Shown here one piece after another: positions 15,545-25,127 of a stretch of DNA of 64,000 bases. A model generated the notes under the pieces. The model ran no database searches, was not told where the DNA came from, and saw only the letters and a list, made by a program, of their open reading frames with translations. The position numbers were made by a program, and so were the translations under genes. This DNA comes from Terrimonas sp. (GTDB lineage: Bacteria; Bacteroidota; Bacteroidia; Chitinophagales; Chitinophagaceae), in assembly GCF_003075435.1 (NCBI RefSeq), contig NZ_QCZJ01000010.1, positions 1-64,000 of the forward strand, given 5' to 3'. The first letter of the stretch is position 1. Each line of letters opens with the position of its first letter.

Positions 15545-15969
15545 CGCATTAAAACCGCACTACTTTAATAACAAAGCTATTGAACTGCTGAACTACACCA
15601 GCCAATATTTTTATTTGTCTATAAATTTTGAAAGTACGTCGAATAATAATAATACTTCTGCTCATTTAATTTCTGTTAACATTTGATTTGATTTTCATTG
15701 ACAAGTTAACGCATGCCCTTTCATTAACTTTATTATAACAAACTGCTTAAACGATTAACTGACCAAAACTACGCTGTATGAACAGATATTTTTATTTAAA
15801 TCTGCCGGAGCATGTTCCATGCACTTCACGTATGTCTGTTAGCTTCATAGGCATTAATCAGCATCATTACTCAATTATTTATTACGGGTTTATTTTATAA
15901 AATCGGTTTGCGCATTCACAGAATGAGTAAGCACGATTGCAAGCATTTTCACAATTATTATCAACACAT
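15545..15969. other. Divergent intergenic region before kinase and susC genes
   Basis: No gene can be supported in this AT-rich gap. TTGACA at 15697-15702 and TAACTTTA at 15725-15732 could be promoter parts for the susC operon, but the spacing to the Bacteroidota consensus is uncertain. There is no sigma/anti-sigma pair or hybrid regulator next to susC. Confidence 0.4.
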
Positions 15970-18900
15970 ATGCAGAAACGATTACAAACATTCATTTCTC
16001 TTTTAGTTTTATTGTTATGCTGTTTACAAGGTTTTTCTCAAACAAAAAGAATCAGTGGTGTAGTAAAAGACGCCACCAATGGAACTTTGCTATCAGGAGC
16101 AACAATTAATGTAAAAGGAAAGGAAACCTCAACACAATCAAATGCCAATGGTGAATTCTCTATTGAAGCAAATATTGGAGATTCACTTGTATTTTCATTT
16201 GTAGGTAAAAAAATTATCACCCAGGCAGTTACTCAAAAAAATATCCTGGAAATTATGTTGGTGGACGATGACAGTCAACTGGGTGAAGTAACGGTAGTTG
16301 CGTTTGGTAAGCAAAAAAAATCGAGCCTTGTCAGCGCCATTCAATCGGTAAAGGTTTCAGATTTAAAAACACCGGTAACCAACCTAACCAGTTCTTTTGC
16401 AGGAAGGATTCCCGGGGTAATTTCCTATACTCCTACAGGTGAGCCTGGTGCAGATAATGCCACCTTCTTCATCAGAGGAGTAACCACTTTTGGATATAAG
16501 ACTTCTCCGTTAATATTGATTGACGGCTTTGAGTCAACAACTGATAATCTTGCCCGTATACACCCGAATGATATTGAAAGTTTTTCCATATTAAAAGATG
16601 CATCTGCCACTGTGTTGTATGGAGCAAGAGGCGCTAACGGGATTATAATGGTTAATACCAAATCCGGAAGGGAAGGCCCGGTAGCTGTTAACGCCCAGGT
16701 TGATGTAAACGTTTCAACACCAACCAGGAAAATTGAAACCTTAGATGGTGTGGATTATATGCGTTTATATAATAGTGCACGTATTTCACGCGATCCTGTT
16801 TTGGGCGCTTATTACAGTGAGCAAAAAATTCAGGAAACCGCTAAGGGAGAAAATCCCATGATATATCCCAACGTTAACTGGTATAAAACGCTATTCAACA
16901 ATTCCACTACCAATACCAAAACCAATCTTAATCTTTCGGGCGGCGGCCAGGTAGCCACTTACTATGTATCTGTTGGGTATGATAAAGAAACCGGTTTATT
17001 AAAAGTTGACAATCGCAATAACTTTAATAACAATATTGATATCAACCGTTTTTCTATACGTTCAAATGTTATTTTAAAGCTAACCAAAACAACTACACTC
17101 GATACGCGTATACAGGGCAGGTTTGAAAGATATAACGGACCATACGAAAGCGCATCTGATATTTTTGGAATGGTGATGAACAGTAACCCTGTTGACTTCC
17201 CGGCTGTATATTCGCCGGATTCTGCAAATATTTATACACAAAATATCTTATTTGGCAATACGTATGTTGCCGGTTCTCTAAAAGCAAACCCTTACGCGGC
17301 AATGGTAAGGGGTTATGAAGACAGGAATGAGAATACGATTACTGCCCAGGCAACACTGATGCAGGATTTGAAATTTATAACCAGGGGTTTAAAATTCCAG
17401 GGAAGAGTGTCGGCTACTACCTGGAGTAAATATTCCAGCAGGCGCACATACAGTCCTTTCTACTACGATCTTGAATCTTATAACCAGATCACAGGTGAGT
17501 ACAAGCTTTTCCCGCTGAATCAAACAAGCGGTTCTGCATATTTGGGAAATGTTGAACCAGGACGTGATGCCAATGCAGATTTTTATACCGAAGCCCGCCT
17601 GAACTGGGACAGAAGATTTGACAGGCATAGTGTTGGCGTAATGGCTGTGGGTATGATGCAGGAAAAATTATTAACTGCCGGTAACAGTAACTCTATTTAT
17701 GAAACGCTGCCCGAAAGAAATATGGGCGTATCTGGCAGGATAACTTATGACTACGATAACCGCTACTTTTTTGAACACGCATTTGGTTACAATGGTTCTG
17801 AGAAGTTTTCCGGAAATGCAAGGTATGGCTACTTTCCATCGCTCGGCGTTGGCTGGATGATCTCTAATGAACCATACTGGAAAATGTCGCCTAATATTAT
17901 CAGTTCTTTAAAATTAAGGGCTACATGGGGTTTGGTAGGTAATGATGCGATTTCTGACCGTTCAGGCCGGTTCTTTTATCTGTCTGATATAAGCCTGGGT
18001 GGCAGGGCTTACCGTTGGGGTTCTTCCTTCATGAATGCCTATGACGGCTATAGAATTAACCGTTATGCCAATGCTGACATTACCTGGGAAATTTCAGAAA
18101 AATGGAATTTTGGTACTGATATCAACTTTTTTAATGACGCCTTAAAAATTCAGGCTGATTTTTATAAAGATATCCGTTCTAATATCTATATGGTTCGCGA
18201 AAATTTTCCTGCAACTGCTGGCTTGGAAGCTGCCATCAGCGGAAATGTGGGTAAGGTAGAATCAAAAGGTTTTGAAGCTTCTGCCGATTATCAACACTCT
18301 TTCAGTAAAAATTTATGGTTAAGCGGCAGGGTAAATTTTACCTACGCAACCAACAAGTATGTAGAGCTTGATGAAAAGGATTATCCTGATGCTTATTTAA
18401 AAAGAATAGGGCATAATATAAATCAACAATGGGGATTAGTGGCTGAAAGATTGTTTGTTGATGAAAAAGAAATTGAAAATTCTCCTTACCAGGATTTTGG
18501 AAGATATATGGCAGGAGATATCAAATACAAAGATATTAATGGCGATGGAGTAATTAACGGGAATGACGCTGTACCCATGGGATATCCTACAGTACCGGAA
18601 GTACAGTATGGATTCGGGTTGTCTGCAGGATATAAAGATTTTGATTTATCATTTTTCTTCCAGGGTAATGCAAGAGTATCTTTCTTCATTAACGCAGGCG
18701 TTGGCGGCGGAGATGAAAATAATGAAGGGATCGCTCCTTTTGCCGGCAGAAGAAATGCGCTTGCTATTATAGCTAATGATTACTGGAGTGAAACCAATCC
18801 TGACGTACATGCTTTTTGGCCAAGGTTATCAACTGATCCGTTAGATAATAATATTAAGCAATCATCATGGTGGCTGAGAGATGCCTCATTTCTCAGGTTA

Positions 18901-19095
18901 AAAAGCCTGGAAGCAGGGTACAGTCCCAAATGGGCAAAAAACATGGGCTTAAAACAGGGCACCAGGATTTATGTGAGCACGGTTAACCTGTTTGTGTTGA
19001 GTTCATTTAAGCTCTGGGATCCGGAAATGGGCCGGGTAGGGCTTGGATACCCTCCCAACAAAAGATACAATATAGGTATCCAGATTGCACTGTAA
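15970..19095 (+). CDS. SusC/RagA-family TonB-linked outer membrane transporter
   Basis: A 1041-residue outer membrane protein that imports oligosaccharides or peptides with its SusD partner, powered by TonB. ATG at 15970 starts a clear signal peptide (QKRLQTFISLLVLLLCCLQGFSQ). Next come a carboxypeptidase-regulatory-like beta domain (RISGVVKDATNGTLLSGA), the plug with GEVTVVAFGKQKKSS, ILIDGF and ILKDASATVLYGARGANGII, and a 22-strand barrel ending YNIGIQIAL. No N-terminal STN domain is present, so it is not of the anti-sigma-controlled kind. The substrate cannot be told. It is first in a four-gene operon. Confidence 0.95.
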   Translation: MQKRLQTFISLLVLLLCCLQGFSQTKRISGVVKDATNGTLLSGATINVKGKETSTQSNANGEFSIEANIGDSLVFSFVGKKIITQAVTQKNILEIMLVDDDSQLGEVTVVAFGKQKKSSLVSAIQSVKVSDLKTPVTNLTSSFAGRIPGVISYTPTGEPGADNATFFIRGVTTFGYKTSPLILIDGFESTTDNLARIHPNDIESFSILKDASATVLYGARGANGIIMVNTKSGREGPVAVNAQVDVNVSTPTRKIETLDGVDYMRLYNSARISRDPVLGAYYSEQKIQETAKGENPMIYPNVNWYKTLFNNSTTNTKTNLNLSGGGQVATYYVSVGYDKETGLLKVDNRNNFNNNIDINRFSIRSNVILKLTKTTTLDTRIQGRFERYNGPYESASDIFGMVMNSNPVDFPAVYSPDSANIYTQNILFGNTYVAGSLKANPYAAMVRGYEDRNENTITAQATLMQDLKFITRGLKFQGRVSATTWSKYSSRRTYSPFYYDLESYNQITGEYKLFPLNQTSGSAYLGNVEPGRDANADFYTEARLNWDRRFDRHSVGVMAVGMMQEKLLTAGNSNSIYETLPERNMGVSGRITYDYDNRYFFEHAFGYNGSEKFSGNARYGYFPSLGVGWMISNEPYWKMSPNIISSLKLRATWGLVGNDAISDRSGRFFYLSDISLGGRAYRWGSSFMNAYDGYRINRYANADITWEISEKWNFGTDINFFNDALKIQADFYKDIRSNIYMVRENFPATAGLEAAISGNVGKVESKGFEASADYQHSFSKNLWLSGRVNFTYATNKYVELDEKDYPDAYLKRIGHNINQQWGLVAERLFVDEKEIENSPYQDFGRYMAGDIKYKDINGDGVINGNDAVPMGYPTVPEVQYGFGLSAGYKDFDLSFFFQGNARVSFFINAGVGGGDENNEGIAPFAGRRNALAIIANDYWSETNPDVHAFWPRLSTDPLDNNIKQSSWWLRDASFLRLKSLEAGYSPKWAKNMGLKQGTRIYVSTVNLFVLSSFKLWDPEMGRVGLGYPPNKRYNIGIQIAL

Positions 19096-19145
19096 TAAGC
19101 ATCTGACAAAAGCGAATCAATAAAGCAGAAATTAAAGAAATTACA

Positions 19146-21110
19146 ATGACACATAAAAGAATACTCATCATTATTATCGGGCTTGCGGCGGTGTTTTCTT
19201 CCTGCAAAAAATATCTTGATGTTGTGCCGGATAATACGCTAAAGCTGGAAAATATTTTTGACCTGAAAAAAGACGCCTGGAATGCATTGGCGGCAGCATA
19301 CTCCTATATTCCACAAGATGATCAAACACATATAACTACCTGGACACTGGGTGATGAATGGGTTGGCAGGCTTGATTTGAACGACAATGCAGGAAACCTT
19401 AGAGCTATGCGTATTATGCGGGGGCTTCAATCCGTAACATCACCGCAGTTAGGCCTCTGGTCTGGCACCGAAGGCGGCAAAGCATTATACCAGGGTATAC
19501 GCCAAACCGATATTTTCCTTGCAAATATTGATAAGGTAAGAGATATGTCTGACCAGGAAAAAGCCGATTGGAAAGCGCAGGTAAAATTCCTGAAGGCATA
19601 TTATTCATTTTTACTCATTCGTCAGTACGGCCCTATTGTAATTTCGGAAAATGTAATTACACCGGAATCAGGGAAAGATGAATTGTTTCTCCCCCGTACT
19701 AAAGTGGAGGATTGTTTCAATTATGTTCTTAACCTGATGAATGAAGCCATCCCTGATTTAAAAGAACGTGCCGGCGAAAATGATTTAGGTCAAATAGACC
19801 AGGTAGCAGCTAAAGCCATCAAGGCCAGGGTATTGTTTTACAGAGCCAGCCCTTTCTACAATGGTAACCAGGAATATTTTGGTGACTTTTATGATGCTGA
19901 CGGCGAGCCTTTTTTCCCTTTGCAGTATAACAAGGAAAAATGGAAAGAGGCAATTGATGCTATTAATGAATCGCTTACACTTTGTGCGGCAAATGGCATA
20001 AAGCTGTATACTTTTGATAAAGAACCCTATCTGTATGACAGGAGTGACTACCAGGCAAACACGGCCAATATGAAAACCTTGTATGATCTGCGCATGGTAA
20101 TTTGCGACCCATGGAATACAGAAGTTGTTTGGGGATACTCTAATCTTAATTATTATAGCGAAGGCGAATTAGCGCATTCTTCAAATATAAGATTGCCGTC
20201 GGGGTATGGTGATGGCGTGGTTAACACTGCTTCTTATTCCTGGCAATGGATGGCTGCCACTTACGCAATGGCAGAGCGCTACTATTCAAAAAATGGTTTA
20301 CCTATAGACGAAGATTTAACCTACGATTACAGCGGAAGATTGAATATTGTTACAACACCCGGAGCAGCCGAACCTGCATATGAAAGTATGAGGGGAATTT
20401 TACAGCCGGGTGCAGAAACCGTTAGTCTTTACCTGAATCGTGAACCCCGCTTTTATGCCAACCTTGGTATTACAGCAGGTTACTGGAGAGCGCATACCGT
20501 TCGTATAAATACCATGATGTTTGCCGGTAAAGATGGAGGATACAATTCATCTCAACATTCAACAGATTTTTTGTGTACAGGCATTGGTGTTCAAAAATTT
20601 GTACATCCTGAATCCCAGTCCGGGGCGTGGCAAAGAACTATCAAATACCCTTACCCGCTTATGCGTATGGCAGATTTGTATTTAATGAAAGCAGAGGCTC
20701 TGAATGAATATAAAGATGCTCCTGACGCGGAAGTATATGATGCCATTAATTTAGTTCGCAGAAGAGCCGGCATACCTGATGTAGAACAGGTTTGGAGCGA
20801 TGGATCGATAGCAAAAACTGTTAACAAACACCGTACTAAAGAAGGTATGAGAGATATTATATTACAGGAAAGAGGCGTGGAGCTGGCATTTGAAGGAAGT
20901 CATTTCTGGGATATGCTCAGGCATAAAAGAGCGCCATCTTCTTTCTCTTCTCCGGTATGGGGATGGACACACACCGGCACCACCGCACAGTCTTTCTTTA
21001 ATCTTGAAGTAAAACAATCACGTCGTTTCACTATTACAGATTGCCTGTGGCCCATTGATCTTAATGAAATGAATACCAATGGAAAATTAATTCAAAACCC
21101 GGGCTGGTAA
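19146..21110 (+). CDS. SusD/RagB-family nutrient-binding lipoprotein
   Basis: A 654-residue surface lipoprotein that caps the SusC barrel and binds substrate. The signal peptide ends in lipobox FSSCKKYLDVVPDN (Cys20). TPR-like helices in the N-terminal half include the typical WKAQVKFLKAYYSFLLIRQYGPI. The C-terminal half has YPYPLMRMADLYLMKAEALNE and ILQERGVELAFEGSHFWDMLRHKRA, the strong SusD end signature. It is somewhat longer than the usual 500-600 residues. It follows susC by 50 bases. Confidence 0.95.
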   Translation: MTHKRILIIIIGLAAVFSSCKKYLDVVPDNTLKLENIFDLKKDAWNALAAAYSYIPQDDQTHITTWTLGDEWVGRLDLNDNAGNLRAMRIMRGLQSVTSPQLGLWSGTEGGKALYQGIRQTDIFLANIDKVRDMSDQEKADWKAQVKFLKAYYSFLLIRQYGPIVISENVITPESGKDELFLPRTKVEDCFNYVLNLMNEAIPDLKERAGENDLGQIDQVAAKAIKARVLFYRASPFYNGNQEYFGDFYDADGEPFFPLQYNKEKWKEAIDAINESLTLCAANGIKLYTFDKEPYLYDRSDYQANTANMKTLYDLRMVICDPWNTEVVWGYSNLNYYSEGELAHSSNIRLPSGYGDGVVNTASYSWQWMAATYAMAERYYSKNGLPIDEDLTYDYSGRLNIVTTPGAAEPAYESMRGILQPGAETVSLYLNREPRFYANLGITAGYWRAHTVRINTMMFAGKDGGYNSSQHSTDFLCTGIGVQKFVHPESQSGAWQRTIKYPYPLMRMADLYLMKAEALNEYKDAPDAEVYDAINLVRRRAGIPDVEQVWSDGSIAKTVNKHRTKEGMRDIILQERGVELAFEGSHFWDMLRHKRAPSSFSSPVWGWTHTGTTAQSFFNLEVKQSRRFTITDCLWPIDLNEMNTNGKLIQNPGW

Positions 21111-21143
21111 AAAAATAATTCATTGTTAATACATTCAATCAAT

Positions 21144-22418
21144 ATGAATACAAAAAAATATTTTCACTTATTAACTGCTGTTATACTCTTAATTGCAGCA
21201 TGTAAGGAAAAAGAAAGATTTTCGCCTAATAGTAGTGATAAAACGCCCCCGGGCCAGGTTTCTAAAATAACATATACAGCACTTTACGGTGGCGCCAGAT
21301 TATACTTTACAGCTCCTGATGATGAAGATCTGCTGAGCATTGAAGCGGTATACACCAATTCAAAAGGACAGCCATTTACTTTCGCGGTATCGTATTTTTC
21401 TGATTCGCTTGATGTGTACGGACTGGCAGATACAACAGGAACAGATATACAGGTATTTGCTGTTGACAGAGCCGGTAACCGTTCTGCGCCTGCAGATGTT
21501 AACGTTAAGCCATTGCAGCCTGCCTTTACAAGAGTGGCAGAATCAATTGTAGTTAAACCAGGCTTTAGTTCATTTATTCTTGACTGGACAAATGAGCTGG
21601 AACAAAACATTAACGTGTATGTTGATTTCAGCTATACAGAAAACGGGGAGCAAAAATCATACAGTTCGGTATTCTCTTCAAACCTGGCAACAGACAGGAG
21701 GTTTATTAATGATCTTTATCTCGGACCCAGCTCACCTGTAAGCGTTAAAGTAAGAGTTGAAGATACTTATGGTAATGTAACCCCTGATATTGATAAAGGA
21801 CAGATCACTTTGTATGAAGATTCTAAAATACCTAAAGCAAACTGGGTATTGCCAAATCCCAATGATACTATTGCAGGTGTGCCTATGTGCTTTGGTGATG
21901 GTTTAGAAGGAAGAAACAGGTATGTGATTGATGATATTATTGACCGTGGCGATAATTTAAACTTCATGCATACCAACAGCAGGGGACGCACAGGAAAAAG
22001 TGCTGATGGCAATATGCCGTGGAACTTCATTATTGACCTGGGCGATTATTACGATCTGAGCCGGATAGTAACCGTACAGCGTCACTCAGGAGGTATTGCA
22101 AATATTTCAAGAGGACAATACTATCAGTCTGAAAATGTTGGTATCTATAACATTTATATTTTAAATGAAGACAGCAATGAATGGGAGCAAATTACACAAC
22201 ATAAAATTCCTGTGCCGGTTGGATTAAGTGAATTGGAGTTTGTAAAATATGGTGAAGCCGGCGACATGGCTTATATGTATCCTGATGAACCTAAATACAC
22301 AAAGAAAACACGCTGGGTCAGATACGAAGCTGTAAAAGGATTTTCTGGTAACTATACGCTCGATGATGCGAACTGTTTATCAGAAATAACCCTGTACGGC
22401 AAAAAAAGCAATCCATAA
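21144..22418 (+). CDS. SusE/F-position lipoprotein, DUF4959/DUF5000-type
   Basis: A 424-residue lipoprotein (LLIAACKEKERF lipobox). ATG at 21144 is preferred over an upstream TTG because it starts the signal peptide directly. The N-terminal Ig-like domains (TPPGQVSKITYTALYGGARLYF) match DUF4959 and DUF5126. The C-terminal part, with IDDIIDRGDNLNFMHT and NFIIDLGDYYDLSRIVTVQRHSGG, is a discoidin-like carbohydrate-binding fold of the DUF5000 type. It probably binds glycan at the cell surface as an accessory of the SusC/D pair. Third gene of the operon. Confidence 0.85.
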   Translation: MNTKKYFHLLTAVILLIAACKEKERFSPNSSDKTPPGQVSKITYTALYGGARLYFTAPDDEDLLSIEAVYTNSKGQPFTFAVSYFSDSLDVYGLADTTGTDIQVFAVDRAGNRSAPADVNVKPLQPAFTRVAESIVVKPGFSSFILDWTNELEQNINVYVDFSYTENGEQKSYSSVFSSNLATDRRFINDLYLGPSSPVSVKVRVEDTYGNVTPDIDKGQITLYEDSKIPKANWVLPNPNDTIAGVPMCFGDGLEGRNRYVIDDIIDRGDNLNFMHTNSRGRTGKSADGNMPWNFIIDLGDYYDLSRIVTVQRHSGGIANISRGQYYQSENVGIYNIYILNEDSNEWEQITQHKIPVPVGLSELEFVKYGEAGDMAYMYPDEPKYTKKTRWVRYEAVKGFSGNYTLDDANCLSEITLYGKKSNP

Positions 22419-22445
22419 CATAAGCATTAAAGCACTTCTTACATT

Positions 22446-24107
22446 ATGCAAAATAAATTTGTTTCATTTTTGATCTTTGTTGCCTTTTTGCTTAGCTCCT
22501 GCAGCAAAATGTACGACAACATACAACAATACGCCGATGAGCAGGTATATCCTGCCAAGTATGATACCATTGTCGGCTATATAGGATATGAACGCGTGGA
22601 AATAGAACTGATGAAAGCAGGTCGTATCCCGTCGCATGAAATAAAACTCGGGAAAGCTAAAAAAACCATCGTTGAATACGACGACCAGAAAATCATTATA
22701 GATTCACTGGTATCATGGGTGAATGTTACCGGGCTTACCCAGCCTAAATTATACAGGTTTAATGTTTATACAATTGATGAACATGATAATAAATCTGTGC
22801 CGCAGGAAATAGCGCTGATACCATATACTGAAACAGATTTTCAATCACTGGCAATATCTTCTCCTAAAATAATGGCCTCTCCAACGGCTGCTGTTATTGA
22901 ATGGCCAAATGGATTGTCTTCTACATTGCTCGATTACCAGGGCCTTTCTTATGAGTATACTGATAAAGATAACGAAGTGAGAAAAGGAATACGGGAAGAG
23001 AACCCGAGGTTTGTGATTGCTAACCTCAGTCCTTCGCAGGAGGTTACTGTAAATGTAACGTACAAAGTGATCCCTAAAATCAATAACAATCCTATTATTG
23101 ATACGCTGGATTTAATGATACCTATTTCACTCACAATGCCAACGGAAACAACACCATTCTCTCCCGCAGAAAGAACAATATTAGAAACAAATGGTGTAAC
23201 AGAATTTACAACTGCAGGTGTATCAGGCTTTACAAAACTTACTTACCCTGTGCACGCTAATTCGCTCCAGGATATCTTTTATTTTTCTAACCTGAAAGAA
23301 CTTGATCTTACAGGTGGCACAATGTTCACTTTGCCTACTTTAACGTACGACAGAAACGGAGCGCAAAGCACAGTAGGCGGAGGCAGCTATGATACCTATC
23401 TGGCAAAAGTGAATGATATAACATCGTCTGATATGCAGGCGCTGAAAGATTTACTTGAACTTGGGTTATTGGAAAAAGTAAAATACGTACCTCATTCAAT
23501 GGGGCTTGACGAATTGCTTGCTCCTTATGTATCAACCGGTATTGTTGAGCTGGTAGATACGCCGGATGATGTGCTTATTGACCCGGTAAGATTTTCCGTT
23601 AACGGTGTTGTGCAGGATAATGCGTGGAAAACAAATATTACCTATCCTGCAACTGATGCGCCAAATGCCGCCGGATTAAATAACATAATAAAAGCAGTGC
23701 TGGCTGCAAAAAACGCAACCCTGGTTATTGCATTACCTAAAGAATACAGGTTTAATGTAAAAGAATATAATTACCTCAAATTTAAAGTATATGCTCCGGC
23801 AAAATCTACATTTGCCAGCCCTTATGAACCATACCAGCGTTTATGGCCCCGTATCATGAATTATATGTGGTCCTTCAGCGGCAATTCAAATTTTGGACAG
23901 GAGTACTGGGACTACAGTGCAGATAATTTTAAAATTGCTGATGCCGATTTGCAGAAGTGGACAGATGTTACCATTGATTTATCACCAGCGCTGGAAAAGC
24001 ATAACAGAGTTTTTCTTTTAAATATAGGCGGCGAACCGAGTCTTACCTTTGATGCCGGTTCTAACATTACGTATTATTTCTCTGATTTCAGATTTTCAAA
24101 GCATTAA
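22446..24107 (+). CDS. SusF-position lipoprotein, DUF4998-type
   Basis: A 553-residue lipoprotein (LLSSCSKMYDN lipobox, Cys19). Residues about 25-230 hold two fibronectin-like repeats with the DUF4998 pattern (YIGYERVEIELMKAGRIPSH, LYRFNVYTIDEHDNKS). Later parts contain a leucine-rich-like segment (NLKELDLTGGTMFTLPTL). The C-terminal beta-sandwich (FNVKEYNYLKFKVYAP to YYFSDFRFSKH) resembles carbohydrate-binding domains of DUF5013 type. It is the last gene of the susC operon and is followed 21 bases later by a strong terminator. Confidence 0.82.
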   Translation: MQNKFVSFLIFVAFLLSSCSKMYDNIQQYADEQVYPAKYDTIVGYIGYERVEIELMKAGRIPSHEIKLGKAKKTIVEYDDQKIIIDSLVSWVNVTGLTQPKLYRFNVYTIDEHDNKSVPQEIALIPYTETDFQSLAISSPKIMASPTAAVIEWPNGLSSTLLDYQGLSYEYTDKDNEVRKGIREENPRFVIANLSPSQEVTVNVTYKVIPKINNNPIIDTLDLMIPISLTMPTETTPFSPAERTILETNGVTEFTTAGVSGFTKLTYPVHANSLQDIFYFSNLKELDLTGGTMFTLPTLTYDRNGAQSTVGGGSYDTYLAKVNDITSSDMQALKDLLELGLLEKVKYVPHSMGLDELLAPYVSTGIVELVDTPDDVLIDPVRFSVNGVVQDNAWKTNITYPATDAPNAAGLNNIIKAVLAAKNATLVIALPKEYRFNVKEYNYLKFKVYAPAKSTFASPYEPYQRLWPRIMNYMWSFSGNSNFGQEYWDYSADNFKIADADLQKWTDVTIDLSPALEKHNRVFLLNIGGEPSLTFDAGSNITYYFSDFRFSKH

Positions 24108-24127
24108 AAGCTATTAAGATAGCTATC

Positions 24128-24170
24128 AAAAAAAGTATAGTTAAGATATAGTCTTAACTATACTTTTTTT
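24128..24170 (+). terminator. Perfect bidirectional terminator of the susC operon
   Basis: GTATAGTTAAGA (24135-24146) and TCTTAACTATAC (24152-24163) form a perfect 12-bp stem with a five-base loop, preceded by seven A and followed by eight T. It can act on both strands, so it would also end transcription from the minus-strand genes to the right. Confidence 0.92.
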
Positions 24171-24253
24171 TGATCCTGTTTTTTTGGACCTTGCCGGATT
24201 AAAAGAGTATGGCAGATAAGCCTTTTTACAGGCAACAGCTCTTGTAAATTATT

Positions 24254-24670
24254 TCAGCATTTTTTTATTGCGATGATTACCAACGAAACTACAAGTCCTA
24301 TAAGTAATACTTGGTTGATTAAAATGTCATACCTCCTTTTAGAAATGTGATGTTGGGGATATTCAATCTCCCATTTCCCTTTTTCCGCAAAGGTTGCAAG
24401 TAGTGTCGGTGTTACAGAAATTCTTTTTACTTTTTTATATGGTGCACTAAAGAATAACCCGCCAATACTATTCCAGCCTCCTTCTTCGTCTGTGTGAAAA
24501 TACCATAGATAATTTGTCATATCTACTGAATAAGTTTTTACGTAACTGTCAATTAATTCATGAAAATCATCGCCACAAGTCCCATCATTAAAAATGTCTG
24601 TGTCGGCTGTAATGTTGTATGAGCCAGTACAATTTTCAACAAATTTTATGAGGTCTTTGGGTGTCGGCAT
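24254..24670 (-). CDS. DUF1493-like protein with C-terminal membrane anchor
   Basis: A 138-residue protein. The N-terminal half has ITADTDIFNDGTCGDDFHELIDSYVKTYSVDM, the acyl-carrier-like pattern of DUF1493, followed by YLWYFHTDEEGGWN. The C-terminus ends in a single hydrophobic helix (about residues 117-134). DUF1493 proteins are of unknown function. The gene lies on the minus strand in the second cassette-like segment. The expected attC after its stop is missing, so the end of this cassette was probably lost. Confidence 0.6.
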   Translation of the reverse strand: MPTPKDLIKFVENCTGSYNITADTDIFNDGTCGDDFHELIDSYVKTYSVDMTNYLWYFHTDEEGGWNSIGGLFFSAPYKKVKRISVTPTLLATFAEKGKWEIEYPQHHISKRRYDILINQVLLIGLVVSLVIIAIKKC

Positions 24671-24706
24671 TTTAGACGATTATCTGTCTGTGATAGTATT
24701 GAAAAG

Positions 24707-24901
24707 TCAGCGGCTAACTTTACGTTTCAAGTAAATTAATATTCCTATTAATGCTCCTAAGACTAAGAGAGATATTGATATTTTATTAATCGTGTCAGCA
24801 GGGATATTATGACTACTAGCTATCATCATTAACCCAAATAGAACGGTTGCTATAACAAACAGGGCAAGAATAATCAACAAAATATTTATTAATACTCTCA
24901 T
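24707..24901 (-). CDS. Small two-helix membrane protein
   Basis: A 64-residue protein made almost entirely of two hydrophobic helices (about 4-29 and 38-58) and ending in the basic KRKVSR. No family was recognised. It starts 31 bases after the R' box (24932-24940) of the minus-strand attC-like site, where a cassette gene should start. Its last codons read GTTAGCCGCTGA, which resembles an R' box, so its 3' end may be a fused cassette junction. Confidence 0.5.
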   Translation of the reverse strand: MRVLINILLIILALFVIATVLFGLMMIASSHNIPADTINKISISLLVLGALIGILIYLKRKVSR

Positions 24902-25127
24902 TTAAAAAGTGTCTGGCCGTCACTCAACATTGCTGCCAACGTCCAGCTGCTTTGCGTTCGGCAGGGCATTTAAAAAAAGTCCAGCCCGGAACTGCTGCCG
25001 GTGTAAGATACAAAAGTTGAAAATATTTTTTATTGCTCATTAGCGTTCGGTCAGCCGGATATGTAGCTGATAGTAGCACTAAGATGAAAACTTATTCGTC
25101 GCCCTCCGCTGACGCAAAACTGCATGT

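Noticed and set aside
15545-15969. Search for a sigma/anti-sigma pair or riboswitch before susC
   Set aside because: The upstream genes are a kinase-regulator pair, the SusC protein lacks an STN domain, and no conserved leader fold was seen.
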